Shown piece after piece: positions 49,414 to 60,172 of a stretch of 64,000 nucleotides of DNA (its first letter is position 1; each line of letters opens with the position of its first letter). Source of the stretch: Oehlia diaphana (lineage: Eukaryota > Glomeromycota > Glomeromycetes > Glomerales > Glomeraceae); assembly GCA_003833135.1 (NCBI GenBank), contig QZLH01000053.1, forward strand, positions 76,110 through 140,109, given 5' to 3'. The notes beneath the pieces were generated by a model. That model was not told the DNA's origin. It saw nothing but the letters and a program-made list of their open reading frames with translations, and ran no database searches. The translations under genes were made by a program, and so were the position numbers.

Positions 49414-51631
49414 TCAATTAATTCTTTCCGTAAATATAAGTTTTAAATCGACAGGTCTTAGTAAAAATCGAGGTGCTAATAACAATTTGTCCTTATTAAT
49501 GATATTATTAGGAAGGGTCCAATTATATTTGAGCACTTTAAAAAATAAAATGTTAAAAAAAGATATGTCATTAATTAATTTTTAATAATTATTATAAATA
49601 AAAATTCTAATTACTTACATAACATTGAAATAATAACTAGTTGTTCCATTAAAGAAAATTTTTGTCCCATACTATAAAATAAAAAGAAAACCAAATAATT
49701 TTAAAATTTTATCTTTTTTAAAAAAAAAATCGATTAAATGACTTATTGACTTATATAATATTATTATACATACCAATTTCTTGGACCAGCAGAAAAAGGA
49801 ATCCAAGCAAATGGGATGTCTTTTTTCGTTATTTAGGAATCTTTTAGGATTATATTATTTGGGATTTTCCCAATATTGTGGATTATGATGAATTTGCTAT
49901 GCATTTACTATGACTGTGGTGTTTATTTGCAAAGTATGTTTTCCAATCTTGACTGGTTCCTTTAATTTTCTAAGAGTTATTATTGGTACCGGTGGATGGA
50001 TTCGTAAGGATTCTCTAGCTATTGCACTAACGTATTTCAATTCTTAAAATATAAAATTTTTGTTTTTGAATATAAAATAAATTTGTTAAATATGAGAACG
50101 GAATGATGATTATAATAAATAATACATGTACCTTTAATTGATCCGAATTTGGTATTGTATTTGGATAATTACCTAGGACACTAATTACTTCTTCTCGTGC
50201 CTTTTCTTGCATTTCCTATTTATTTGAATTATAATATATATTAATATTTAAATCAAATAAAAAAAAAAAAAATACAATATATATATATAATTTTAAAAAT
50301 CACTTACTGGATATTTTGCAAGATAATAAAGCGATACATTCAATGACATTGAAGTTGCTAAAATAAAATTTTAAACGAGATGAATGAGTAACAAACAATA
50401 CATTTCACACAAAATTTTCCATCCCTCGATATCACATATTACATCCAAATAGACTACTTACTATCATGACCTGCGACAAAAATGTTTAACATCTCATCTC
50501 TTAATTGTTACACATCAGTATTAATTCCTTCCTGTTCATCAAGTTCTAACATACTTGTTAATAAATCATGACCTTTAAGAGGATTCTTCTTAATTTCATT
50601 TCTCTTTGTTTCTATAATATCAAAAATAAATTCGTCAAATTTTTCGATAGCATCCACGAATTTTTGTTAGATTCTATAGGTAATCTACTTATCCATCGAA
50701 ATACGTGACGAAAAGGAGATACAATAGTTGAAATAATGTATTTATAAACTTATATAATATGAGGAATCTCTTCAAATCTAAACACTTTATATATTTATAT
50801 TTGGTTTTATGTTAGTAATAACATAAAAAAATAAACACATGACAAATATGAGAAAATATTTTTCAAACTCTTACGTCAAATTTATATCCAAAAGCCAATT
50901 TTCCAAGCACTTCAATTTTAGTACGTTGCATAATTTCGAATACATCAATTGGTCGGTTTAAATTTTGTTGAATGAAGGAAATAAGATCTAATGTAGTTTC
51001 ACCAACCATTTCTGGAGATAATGCACTATTGAACGCTGGGGTTGCTAATTTCCTATAAGTTCTCTATATCTGTAAAATAGTTTAATTTTATCTTAGGAAA
51101 TTAATACGAATAATAATGTCAGTGTTGGGTTACTTACGTCACCATTAGAAAAATGATAATCCATTTCTGAAAAATTTATATAAATTACTTGTAGGATTCT
51201 GTTCAGTCTTAGGAGCAACATCCTCTATCAAATAATTTTATTAATTAAATAAATTTTTATTATAATTCTATATTTTAAAAATTTTACATACCTGATTGTG
51301 TTAATAAAATTTTAGCATACTCAGGGCTTGCAATGTTTACATGTGTAAATTGGCCGATGCGACTATAAAACAATTTTATGATGTACCCGGTATATGTACA
51401 GTTGTGTGTATTATGAGACATACCAAATAAAAATCATGGCCCCCTGAGAGTTTGCGAATTAAATCTCCAATTTCATCGTAAATCGTAATTTCTTTGTCGT
51501 AAATATGCCCATGCTACGGGTAATCCAGAAATAAATAGAACATCCTCAAATCCTTCGGGTTTTTTATTTTTTTTAAGAGCATATTTATAAATAATAACCA
51601 AAATAATAGCGAAAAATATTAATCCAGACAT
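49414..51631 (-). pseudogene. Cytochrome P450 pseudogene
   Basis: It starts at 51631 with an N-terminal membrane anchor (LIFFAIILVIIYKYALKK). Recognisable landmarks follow: the I-helix motif NIFVAGHDS (about 50465-50500), ESLR of ExxR and HPPVPIITLRKLKEPV (49960-50020), the heme loop FSAGPRN|CMG with its Cys codon split by an intron (49780 / 49673), and a clean C-terminal exon ending at 49414. Lesions: a frameshift and stop after AWAYL, a TAA before the I-helix, a TAG in VNA*QIHH, a TAA after WENPK, and a frameshift before FAWIPF. The heme motif itself is intact. A once-active microsomal monooxygenase is inferred. Confidence 0.88.
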
Positions 51632-51781
51632 TTTTCTAAAAGGAACTTGTACGAAAATTCAGTACCATTTAACTTCCAAGATTGTTACACAAAGTATAAC
51701 ATGAAACAAGGTAACACGACGATCCTGATGTGGGAATGGCGAAATTGTGATATAACTATTATTATATGATATAAACATTAT

Positions 51782-51900
51782 AAGTTCTTTCCATAAATTT
51801 TAACATCTAGTTTAGAACTATTTTTTATTGTGGCCTCAATTGTATCTAAATTTTGGTTGAAGTATCCCGTTTTATTAATATTTTTTTAAGTAAAAATATA
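51782..51900 (-). pseudogene. Kinase exon-1 relic
   Basis: TTCTTTCCATAAATTTTAAC, then ATTGTATCTAAATTTTGG and CGTTTTATTAATATTTTTTT, is the exon-1 region of the K3-type kinase read on the minus strand. The LWKE word is nearly intact; the start codon is lost. No further exons follow; the P450 relic begins 150 bases away. Confidence 0.65.
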
Positions 51901-52320
51901 ACTCTTATATAATAAAAAAATTACTATATAGAAACACTCCTATCTTGAAGATAGAATAACCTTATATAAACAAAAAGTTTTGCCAATTATATATAATTTT
52001 ACACCAAAATCAAAAATAAGAGTTTCGTAATGACCTTTATATTTTATTTACAAATATAAATATATATGGTACTAGTAATAATCGAAAGCCTATTTGACTT
52101 CTTAAAATCTAACCATCCGTACAAGATTGTATTGATTACTTTGAAAAAAAGGAGATGAAGAGGAAAAGTCATTTCTCACTTTGACCCAACCTCCATAATC
52201 CATAATCTATAAATGTAAGAACAACAGATACAAATGTAAAAACGTTAATAAATACTTCACTGTCGAGATTGGCACCATATTTAGAAACTCAAATATATTT
52301 TTACAAAAGTGGTTTTTAAT
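51901..52320. other. Spacer, nothing seen
   Basis: AT-rich flank of the relic. The 71-codon minus frame at 52207-52422 overlaps better-looking plus-strand frames and is not called. Confidence 0.4.
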
Positions 52321-52329
52321 TAGCCTTGT

Positions 52330-53110
52330 ATATTCTTTCAACCTACAAAAAGGGCTTTTCCTCGTCAATTTATAGTTAAGGGAATCAAAACTACCTAAAA
52401 AATCAGCTTGATTTGTTTGCATCGTTAAGAGATATTTTTGACCTCCCTGAATTTAAAGTTATGTTAGAAAACAGTGTAGAAGTAATGAGATCTTAATTGA
52501 AGGAAATGTAGAAATAGACGTAAGGATCTCATATCTTTTCACGTTAATAATAATTCAACAAAAAAGAGGTAGGTCGCTTTGTTCTAGTTCTTCTTTAATA
52601 TTTATATTAACAACTGGGCGAGGAATATCATCTAATTAACAGACATCAAGGCCAGAGAATTTTCAAGCTCTGCTTTTTGCCCGTGAGCTGTAAGCGTAAA
52701 ATTTATAGGGGTATTTAGAAAAAATTTGCTATAAAGTTTGACTTCTATTTGCAACATGCTATTTTAGTTTCTCAAATAAATTATTAATTAAGTTATTAAA
52801 TTCTTGGATAAATTTAGGAAGGATATTATATCTAATATATTTCAGTTAAAATTTCTTCCCTATAAGTATGGGTGGGCAAATTCTCTCTCTCCTAAATCAA
52901 ATCAAGGTTGAGGGTCATCATTGAATGACTAGGCGAAAATATCCCGTGGTTTACGAACTTAGGCACTTGCTGGTTTAAGAATTTTGAAGAGTTTTTCAGG
53001 ATAGTTTATAACTAACTTCAAAGGCCTGGATGGCGGCCATTTCATCTAACCCATCTTCCACATTTTGAAGAGAATTTTTTTAATAATTCTTTCATCCGAA
53101 AGAGTGGTTG
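52330..53110. pseudogene. Decayed bacterial-like coding DNA
   Basis: The base composition rises here compared with the fungal spacer. On the plus strand (52340-52495) two abutting frames, PTKRAFPRQFIVKG and NQLDLFASLRDIFDLPEFKV, join only with a frameshift. On the minus strand (52757-52560) VKLYSKFFLNTPINFTLTAH and DDIPRPVVNINIKEEL again need a frameshift. Around 53080-52890 (minus) further frames (LDEMAAIQAFEVSYKLS) are broken. None of these has introns. They lie next to the intact bacterial-like ORF. No families recognised; the reading as decayed bacterial DNA is an inference. Confidence 0.4.
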
Positions 53111-53155
53111 AAGGTCGATTTTGTCTTTTGAATATTCATTCTAATCTTTTTCTTT

Positions 53156-53836
53156 TTATTTCAATTTTTCCCTTATCTCTCCAATAACTTTTTCCACCTT
53201 CCTCTCATAATTATAATTATCATAATTAATCACTAAATCAGCATATGTTTTAACTGGCTCCACATAAGTTTCTTGATTTTCTTTTGGTTTACCTTTATAA
53301 AATCTTTCTATTTCATATTCAACTGGCTTAGTGAATCTTCCTTCCTCTAAACCTTTTTTGTATCTGGCTAATCTTCTTTCTAGTCTTGTTTTTTCTGATA
53401 CTTCTAAATAAATTTTTAAGGGAGATTTTTCTCTTATTTCTTTATTGAAAAAGGATAGCATTCCTTCTATTATAATTATTGGAAAACTATTAATTAAAGT
53501 TATTGAACGAGTGAATTTTCTTTCTCTTGAGTTTTCATAAATAGGCAAATAGATACTTTTCCCGGCTAAAAGGGCTTCTAAATCTTTATTTAATTCTTCC
53601 CACTGAAATATTTCATGTAAAATGGGGTTGCGGGACTGGAAAAGGAGGGGACTGTAAGCGTAGTAATTGTCAAAGGGAAGAATTACAGCTTTTTGCTGAT
53701 TTTGCTCTAAATATTCTCTTAATTGTTGAGTAAAAGTAGTTTTTCCAGATGCTGCTCCTCCGGTGATTAATATTAGGAGAGGTTTTTCTTCTATTGTGGG
53801 GTACTGTTCTTCGATCGGCGGGTTGGATACTTTCAT
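53156..53836 (-). CDS. Bacterial-type uridine-kinase-like P-loop kinase, intronless
   Basis: 226 aa in one exon. It has a Walker A motif GGAASGKTTF (residues 26-35), a substrate-site FDNYY (55-59), a Walker-B-like IIIIEG and an Arg-rich lid RLERRLARYKKG. This is the layout of uridine kinases and related P-loop kinases (ATP-dependent phosphorylation of uridine/cytidine in pyrimidine salvage). The Glu/Lys-rich style and lack of introns fit a bacterial origin, for example a Mollicutes-related endobacterium known from such fungi. Upstream, 53885-53837 continues with MKKIPIEETKILPEEK in another frame. Seven A (53842-53836 as T) at the junction suggest a homopolymer frameshift that removed an N-terminal extension. 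Expression in the fungus is unproven. Confidence 0.7.
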   Translation of the reverse strand: MKVSNPPIEEQYPTIEEKPLLILITGGAASGKTTFTQQLREYLEQNQQKAVILPFDNYYAYSPLLFQSRNPILHEIFQWEELNKDLEALLAGKSIYLPIYENSRERKFTRSITLINSFPIIIIEGMLSFFNKEIREKSPLKIYLEVSEKTRLERRLARYKKGLEEGRFTKPVEYEIERFYKGKPKENQETYVEPVKTYADLVINYDNYNYERKVEKVIGEIREKLK

Positions 53837-53917
53837 TTTTTTCTTCAGGGAGGATTTTTGTTTCTTCTATAGGAATTTTTTTCATGGGTTATTTTTTATT
53901 GATTAACCCGTCAGTAA

Positions 53918-54124
53918 TGTTACTTCAAAAATGAAACATGGCAAAAAGCGCAAAATAAGCGAAGCAAAAATGAATCAAACTATAACCAAAATTCATACAA
54001 TTTAAAAGAAATATACTGTGCCAGCAATTGTGATAGTTTAGAGGAAATAGATTGTGCAGAAAATGATGGAACTAATTTAGCGAATATACTCAATTGTAAA
54101 TTTTTAAAAATATTTATAATTTGA
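53918..54124 (+). CDS. Unrecognised 68-codon open frame
   Basis: Open from a TAA at 53915 to a TGA at 54122. It has coding-like composition: KRSKNESNYNQNSYNLKEIY then CASNCDSLEEIDCAENDGTN. No ATG lies at its start; an acceptor-like GTCAG is at 53910-53914, so it may be an exon scrap. Four Cys in the middle recall the CxxC tails of the kinases, but the match is too weak to claim. Confidence 0.25.
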   Translation, partial: CYFKNETWQKAQNKRSKNESNYNQNSYNLKEIYCASNCDSLEEIDCAENDGTNLANILNCKFLKIFII

Positions 54125-55289
54125 TTGATATACCTTAATTTAGAATTTTGTGTTAATGTTTATAACCAACTTACGGATAAGATCGGATATTTTATTATAC
54201 TTTATTTAGTTAGTATTTTAAAAAAAAAAGATCCAATCAAAATTTCAATGATCTTGTACACATGACCTCGACGGCCTCACATTATTAAATTCAATTTCTT
54301 TTTTTTTTTATTAAATAATAAAAATAGAATAGGATGAATAGTTAGCTACATTTATTTTAAATAAAAAATTAACAAAATACAAAAATTTATTTCACGGATT
54401 TTTATTAAATTATATCAGATATAAAATAAATCCATTTTCCAACAAAATTCATCAAAGTCATAACGTGGAAATAAGAAAACAGATCCTATTTTTTTCCTAT
54501 TCGGTAATAAATTACTTTGAGAATAGTGAATGGTGAAAGAGCTATTATCATTACTTTATATCTTCCAAAGGTTTCCCACTATCATTTTATTTGCCGAGTT
54601 TTTCTTGACTTTGTTATACGAAATAATAAAAATTATTATAAAATTGTAGTTAAACGCTAAAGTCATTATATCAACCCATAAAATTAATATCATTGCTCTT
54701 CATCACTGAAAAGTGATTTTTATATTAAACTTCTTATCAACCATGATACTTATTAATACAATTGAAATATTAATAATTTTAGATAATTTAATGTGATCAA
54801 ATTAATCAATATAAAAAATCAATTTTAAATTTTATTACAATACTAATTTTTTAGATATGAGCCTTACTATATTTCTATCAAATGTCTCAGAATAACATTA
54901 AAGACTATCCTCATGTTCAAAATTTTAAAACTATATTTGATAATGTTTTTTTTTAAAATATTTTCATTTAAAGTTAAATGTGTATTTTAATTTCTTTCAT
55001 CTATAATAAAAAAAAATATAATAAAAAAATAAGATTAAAAAATTTAATAGACCAAAAATCATATGCAAAAGAAATTACTTTTAAAATTAATGTCATCTTA
55101 AGGAATCTGTAAAATAGAAGAATAATTATTACTCTAAATAGATTAGAATAATTATTTTGAATTAAAATTACCTGAGTATTCTAAATCATCATTATCAGCA
55201 TTTTTTGGTTCTGGAAAATTTCTCATTAAAGACATGAGTTTCACACGTTTTACAACTTTTTTACATTCTAAACGGGTTGAATTTTTATA
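54125..55289. other. Spacer with a kinase-promoter remnant
   Basis: 54130-54200 holds TACCTTAATTTAGAATTTTG and GTTAATGTTTATAACC, a decayed copy of the block found upstream of the kinases. The rest is AT-rich without a gene. Confidence 0.45.
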
Positions 55290-55724
55290 ATTACATTAAT
55301 ACTTGGATAAAAAAGATCCAATCTCATAATAATTTCTATAAAATTTTAAGTTAGTCGGGTAAAGACTGACAGACTTGTCTATGTGGAAAATTAAGAGAAA
55401 AAAAAAGATTTAAGAATTTTCAGTAAAATTTATTCGATTTGGTTACAATTACTGTAACTTTTTTTTCTTTTTTTTTTTTTTTTACGAGATGGATCAGCTC
55501 TATCGAATATCGTCATATGACTATAAAATAAAAAAAAACCACCTTCTTTAATTATTTTAAAATAATGAGAAGTAAATTTGTATTTTCTGACTTTTTCTTG
55601 TTAAATAACAACGGAATATTGTTTTTTTACTTCTGTTGATAATTTATACATGATATTTCCACAAAAAAGCAGAATCAATACAACTTGGAGTCACGTAATC
55701 TTCTATTTCGCCAATAATTAATTA

Positions 55725-56174
55725 CACAGTGAAATTCGATAAACCGTATCTTCGATAAACCGGATTTGGGCCTAAACCGGACTTTTATGCTGGAACCAAA
55801 TCACGTATATTAAAATAGGTTCGATATACCGGAGTTTACTAGTAAAAGCTCGATATTCGCTATAACGGACCAACTTTCTACCCGATAAAACCGGATCACG
55901 TGATCATGAGCCAATAAAATTTAAGTAACGTGATGCGGTAAATCTTAACTTTGGCCGGAATTATAATAATCTTAATTCCGGCTGAAGTTATGTATCACTT
56001 AAATATTCAATTAAATTCATTTTCATGATTTCATGACCTCTATGACTTAAAACTAAGATGAAAAAATTAAATTATAGTGTATATTAGTTTTATTAGCATC
56101 GCTAAACCGGATATCCCGATAAATCGGATATTTTTAGTGGAACCGACAGATCCGGTTTATCGAATTTCACTGTG
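55725..56174. mobile_element. pogo/Tc1-like MITE, 450 bp, with TA target duplication
   Basis: The first 21 bases, CACAGTGAAATTCGATAAACC (first 20 CACAGTGAAATTCGATAAAC), are perfectly inverted at the end (GTTTATCGAATTTCACTGTG). TA flanks both sides (55723-55724 and 56175-56176). Inside are further CCGGATTT, ACCGG and TCGATA words arranged as sub-terminal repeats. No transposase frame. It interrupts the 3' flank of K3; the K2 flank lacks it, though about 40 bases at the site also differ. Confidence 0.85.
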
Positions 56175-56566
56175 TATATTAAAATAATATAGGCAACTAA
56201 AAATTTTTAGAGAATAAAATAGTATACAGCATGATGATGTATTTATTTTATAGTATAGATTTATTTTTCTTTGATCAAATAAAAACATTGTGTAATAAAA
56301 ATAAAAAAAATTTATAAAGAAATTTGCTAAGTTAATATAATAATAAAAGTACTGAAATCAAAAAGAATGTATATAAGAAAATGGAATAGTATATAATAAA
56401 AAGAAACTAATAAAGTTTTTTGAACAATTTACTAATTTTAAAATTGAAATAATTTATTCATCACGCGTGCGATGTCATCGCCACCTCTCTATTTTGGCTG
56501 GCATTACGTAGTTTACCCAGAGGTGATGCATCGCTATGGGCGATAAATAAATTTACTACTTAAAAT

Positions 56567-58459
56567 TTATTCATCATCGTCTTGATTGAGATCTATTTTT
56601 TTAAGAAAATAATAATTAAATTAAATTAATAATTTCATATATTTAAAAAACAATGTCTTACCCAATTCATTTAATTCACAATCCAAACATTCAGAAACTA
56701 TTAATAAAATGATAAAATAAAATAAATATTATTATAATAATCACAATAATCTTTAATAATGTGAATTAACTTACTTGGATTTACTGATGACGATGAAATG
56801 GGTTCTATTAAGAGGAAAAAGAAATAATAAATAAATTGATAAATTATATTCTCATATAAATTTTTAATACAAATTTACCTTGAAACGAAGATAAATAATC
56901 GGTTGAATTAACTGGTTCTGGAAGATTTTCAAAATTTAAAAGTCTGCTAGTATAAATTGCTTGTGGGTGTGTTTGAAGATTTTTAGATTGATTTTCATTT
57001 TTTCTGTTTTTTAATTTATTCTCTTTAATTTTTTCACATTCTTTTATTTGATAACTAATTTCACTGTTTTTATCTTCCTTTTCTTTATCATATTTAAAGA
57101 TTATTTGACGTAATTCTTAAGCAGTTGGTCTATTTTCTGCTTTAGCATCCCAACATTTAATAATCAAATCTGCAATTAATTTCGGTGTATCTTCAGAAAT
57201 TTTTGGTCTAAATCCTTTGCATATCTTAACAGCCAAATTATTATCATGAGAAATATCATTATAAGTAATTTCATCTGACATAATTTCATTCATTATTATT
57301 CCAAATGAGTAAATATCTGCAGCTTTTGTATATTGACATCCATGTAAAACTTCCGGTGCCATATAAGATAATACTCCATAAATTCCTTTTTTAACTGATT
57401 GCTCTCCATTATTTATTGGTTGACACATTCCCAAATCACTAATTGATAGTATATCATAATTATTATCATGTAATATATTTCCCGAATGAAAATCTTTATG
57501 AATATTTCCAGCATCATGAATACCTGAAAGTCCATCTAAAATGCAAAATAAATATCTTATTTTGGTTTTATAATCTAAACCTTTCACAAAAGTATTTCTC
57601 AAATTTCCTCCTTCATAATAATCTAAAACCATCATATAATCTTTAGTAACTGGATCTTGAGTAATTCCAAAACACATAACAGTATTAGTAGTATGAAAAT
57701 GACTTGAAATATAATATTTAATCTAAAATTATTAAAAAGAGAAATTTTGTTAATAAATTATGTATTAAAATACAAATATTAATAAGCAATATTTATTTTA
57801 ATTACCTCATTTAAAAAATCATTACTTATATTGTTAGATGAATTATTTAAACTTTTCAATGCAACTTTTCTTGAAGTACGGATCCATTCTTGATTTTCAA
57901 TATCCCAACGCACAATATTTCCTTCGGACCAGTAAGCCGAATAAATTTTACTAAAACCACCTCTAGTAAGATAGGTAACATCTTCAAATTTTTCAAAAGG
58001 TATCCATTCAAGACTTTTTGTGCAAAACAAAGAATTAAGTTGTGATTGTTGTATAAATTCATCAATATTTTTATTTCCACTAGTCCAATTTTTAAAATTT
58101 TCCTTAAATCTTTTAGCATTACAAGGTTTGCACCAACACCATCCTGTACCTGGTTCATTACATTCTCCACATACTCCGTATACCTCTTTTCTTTTTTCTA
58201 AATCCATAATATTTACTTTTTTAAGAAAAGAAATAGTTTCATCTGATTCAGTAGTTGAATCAGTTGAAAAAATTGTAGCGTGGATCTATGATTAAAAAAT
58301 TTAATAAATACCATCTATATTGTTTATCATATATTATAATAATTTTACCTGATATTCTTCATCATCTTCATTTTCTTTCCATAAATTTTTAGCATCAGTT
58401 TTAGATTTATTTCTTATTGTAATCTCAGTTGTATCTAAATTTTGGCTTGAAATATCCAT
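56567..58459 (-). pseudogene. Kinase K3: copy of K2 with one nonsense codon
   Basis: Exons (minus): 58459-58349, 58285-57806, 57722-56879, 56804-56775, 56697-56662, 56592-56567, all with good splice sites. Reading is open through CGEC/WCKPC, GGFSKIY, VALKSL, IHKDFHSGNIL, ISDLGM, YMAPEVL and NRPTA. There AAA of K2 is TAA (57117-57119). This ends the protein at 398 aa, just before the last kinase helix, and removes the linker and SECLDC tail. Beyond the stop the frame is otherwise undamaged to the final stop at 56567. So this is either a very recent pseudogene or a gene for a truncated kinase. Exon 1 is 111 bases against 60 in K2. Confidence 0.8.
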
Positions 58460-58529
58460 TTATTAATATTTTTTAAGTAAAATATAACAATTATAATTTA
58501 GCGAACATTGGAAAAAAATTATCCGTCAT

Positions 58530-58650
58530 TAAATGCAGATCTTCCCTAATTGATATTACATAATGAACCTTAATTTAGAATTTTTGTGTTAATGTTATGA
58601 CCTCATGACTTTAGGGTTTGTCAGATTCGGATTTAAAGTTTCAGAAAAAA
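58530..58650 (-). promoter_or_regulatory. Conserved upstream block of kinase K3
   Basis: GCAGATCTTCCCTAATTGAT, TTAATTTAGAATTTTTGTG and ATGTTATGACCTCATGACTT lie 70-190 bases before the K3 start. Same order and strand relation as before K2. Confidence 0.4.
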
Positions 58651-59130
58651 AAAAATTATTTTCTCTGTTTTATTTTAATTTTCCTTTATAATAACTATAT
58701 AAATTATAATTTTCCTTTTTTAGGTGGAACTTATATCCTGATAAAATTAATTTTTTTACTTTATTGATAAAAAAAAATATTTAATACTGTAAACTTTTGA
58801 TACTGTAAGCAGTAACTATTTTATTTCTTGTGTTTGGGAAAAAATTAATTACAGTGGGTTTTCAAAATTATGCCGATCATGTGTCGATCAATTCTAAGCC
58901 ACATCAAGTTCGTTTTTCACTTTGAAATTGAGCTTTGGTACTTTATTAAATAATTAAAATAATAGACAATTTTTAGCAAAATAGATATTAATTTTGAATA
59001 AATTCATGATCATTATTTCTACAATAAATACTGCTGTATGTATTTTCTATTTTCATATTTTGTGATAGTTTCAGAATTAAGATTTATAATCCTTTCCTTC
59101 TAATTTATTATTATTTTATTTATTTTTCAG

Positions 59131-59318
59131 CATCATTAATCATTAGTAACGAGAATAAAACTTTGAAAAGATTGGGTCAGAAATTGGCATTTACAGAAGA
59201 AAGTGTTAATATAAATATTTGCAAAAATAGCACAGCAATCATGCAAATAGTTAACCGAACTTGGAAAGAATATATACAGAGTTACTCCTGCAAGGTCTGG
59301 TTCATATATGGGAAATAA
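59131..59318 (+). CDS. Orphan exon-like open frame
   Basis: A strong acceptor (TTTATTTTTCAG, ending 59130) is followed by 61 open codons: SLIISNENKTLKRLGQKLAF, then EESVNINICK and NRTWKEYIQSYSCK, with a stop at 59316. Codon use is coding-like. No upstream exon was found and the family is not recognised. It may be a relic exon. Confidence 0.3.
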
Positions 59319-59420
59319 GTTAGATTTGTTGATATAATTATTTAGAATTACTAAAGAATTATGAAACGAAATTATGAATTAGTTAATCGCAAAATTTGCG
59401 ACTAATCATATATTTTAAAT

Positions 59421-60172
59421 ATTTCGATATTACTGCGCCTGTGGCCGGTTAACTACATTTTTTTTAAATTGATCTGAAATTTTAATTAAAAATGTTTCTA
59501 ATTTATTATATTTTGTCATTATTAAATGAAAAATTTCCTATACTTATTTTCAAGTCATATATAATTTGTTTTATTTATATTTATTAGTTCAAATATAAAT
59601 AAGTTTAATTTCCTATTTATATATTTACATATTTAAGTTACTTCCATTTTATAGAGTCATTATAATGATGAATATTTCGAAAATTATTTAAAATATCATT
59701 GCAGATTAAAAGATTAAATCGTACTAATATTAAAAAGAGAACTTACAATAGATATTCTAATAATATAAAAAAAGTTTTGAGGAAATAGTAACAAATGAAA
59801 TCTGCGGATTATCTAATCAACTGTATACTAATACATTAATTAATAGGAGAGATAGTACTATTAAATCTTAATTTATTTCGGGACTGCAAAATCTGTAATT
59901 GACAAGAATAATCATTACATTATTTTGATCAGTTGACTATAATCACTATATTGAAAAGGAAATATGTAATCACAAATTATCGGTATTTTTATCGATTATT
60001 TTTATCGATTATAGAATTTTGCAATCCGCAATAATATTAAATATATAGTATTGTAAATGTTTAAATAATAATTATTAATAATTAGGAATACAAAAAAGAA
60101 GCAAATATTGCCATTTTTTCGTTTCTTGCTGTTATTAGCCGCAGATTCTGCTCACAGGCGCAGTAATATTAT
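59421..60172. mobile_element. Candidate 750-bp element with 16-bp inverted ends
   Basis: TATTACTGCGCCTGTG near 59427 is inverted at about 60155-60170 (CACAGGCGCAGTAATA). The interior is AT-rich without an open frame. No target duplication was established, so this could also be an unrelated inverted pair. Confidence 0.4.

Larger units (their letters stand above)
55290..58800 (-). repeat. Inverted duplication, arm 2 (carries K3)
   Basis: Reverse-complement match to 44285-48500. Exon lengths 480, 844, 30, 36 and 26 are identical to K2. It differs by the pogo-like insertion at 55725-56174 and by absence of the 1.07-kb segment. Confidence 0.85.

Noticed and set aside
52207..52422. 71-codon minus-strand frame
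   Set aside because: The plus strand at the same place has longer coding-like pieces of bacterial style. The minus frame has no start context or family.
53156..53885. Plain bacterial contamination of the assembly
   Set aside because: The ORF lies between fungal relics in one contig and is flanked by decayed frames. That fits integration better, though spanning reads are needed to exclude a chimera.
57856..58170. 104-codon minus-strand frame with KNLKMLPILLEVV
   Set aside because: It is the K3 exon 2 sequence read in a shifted frame.
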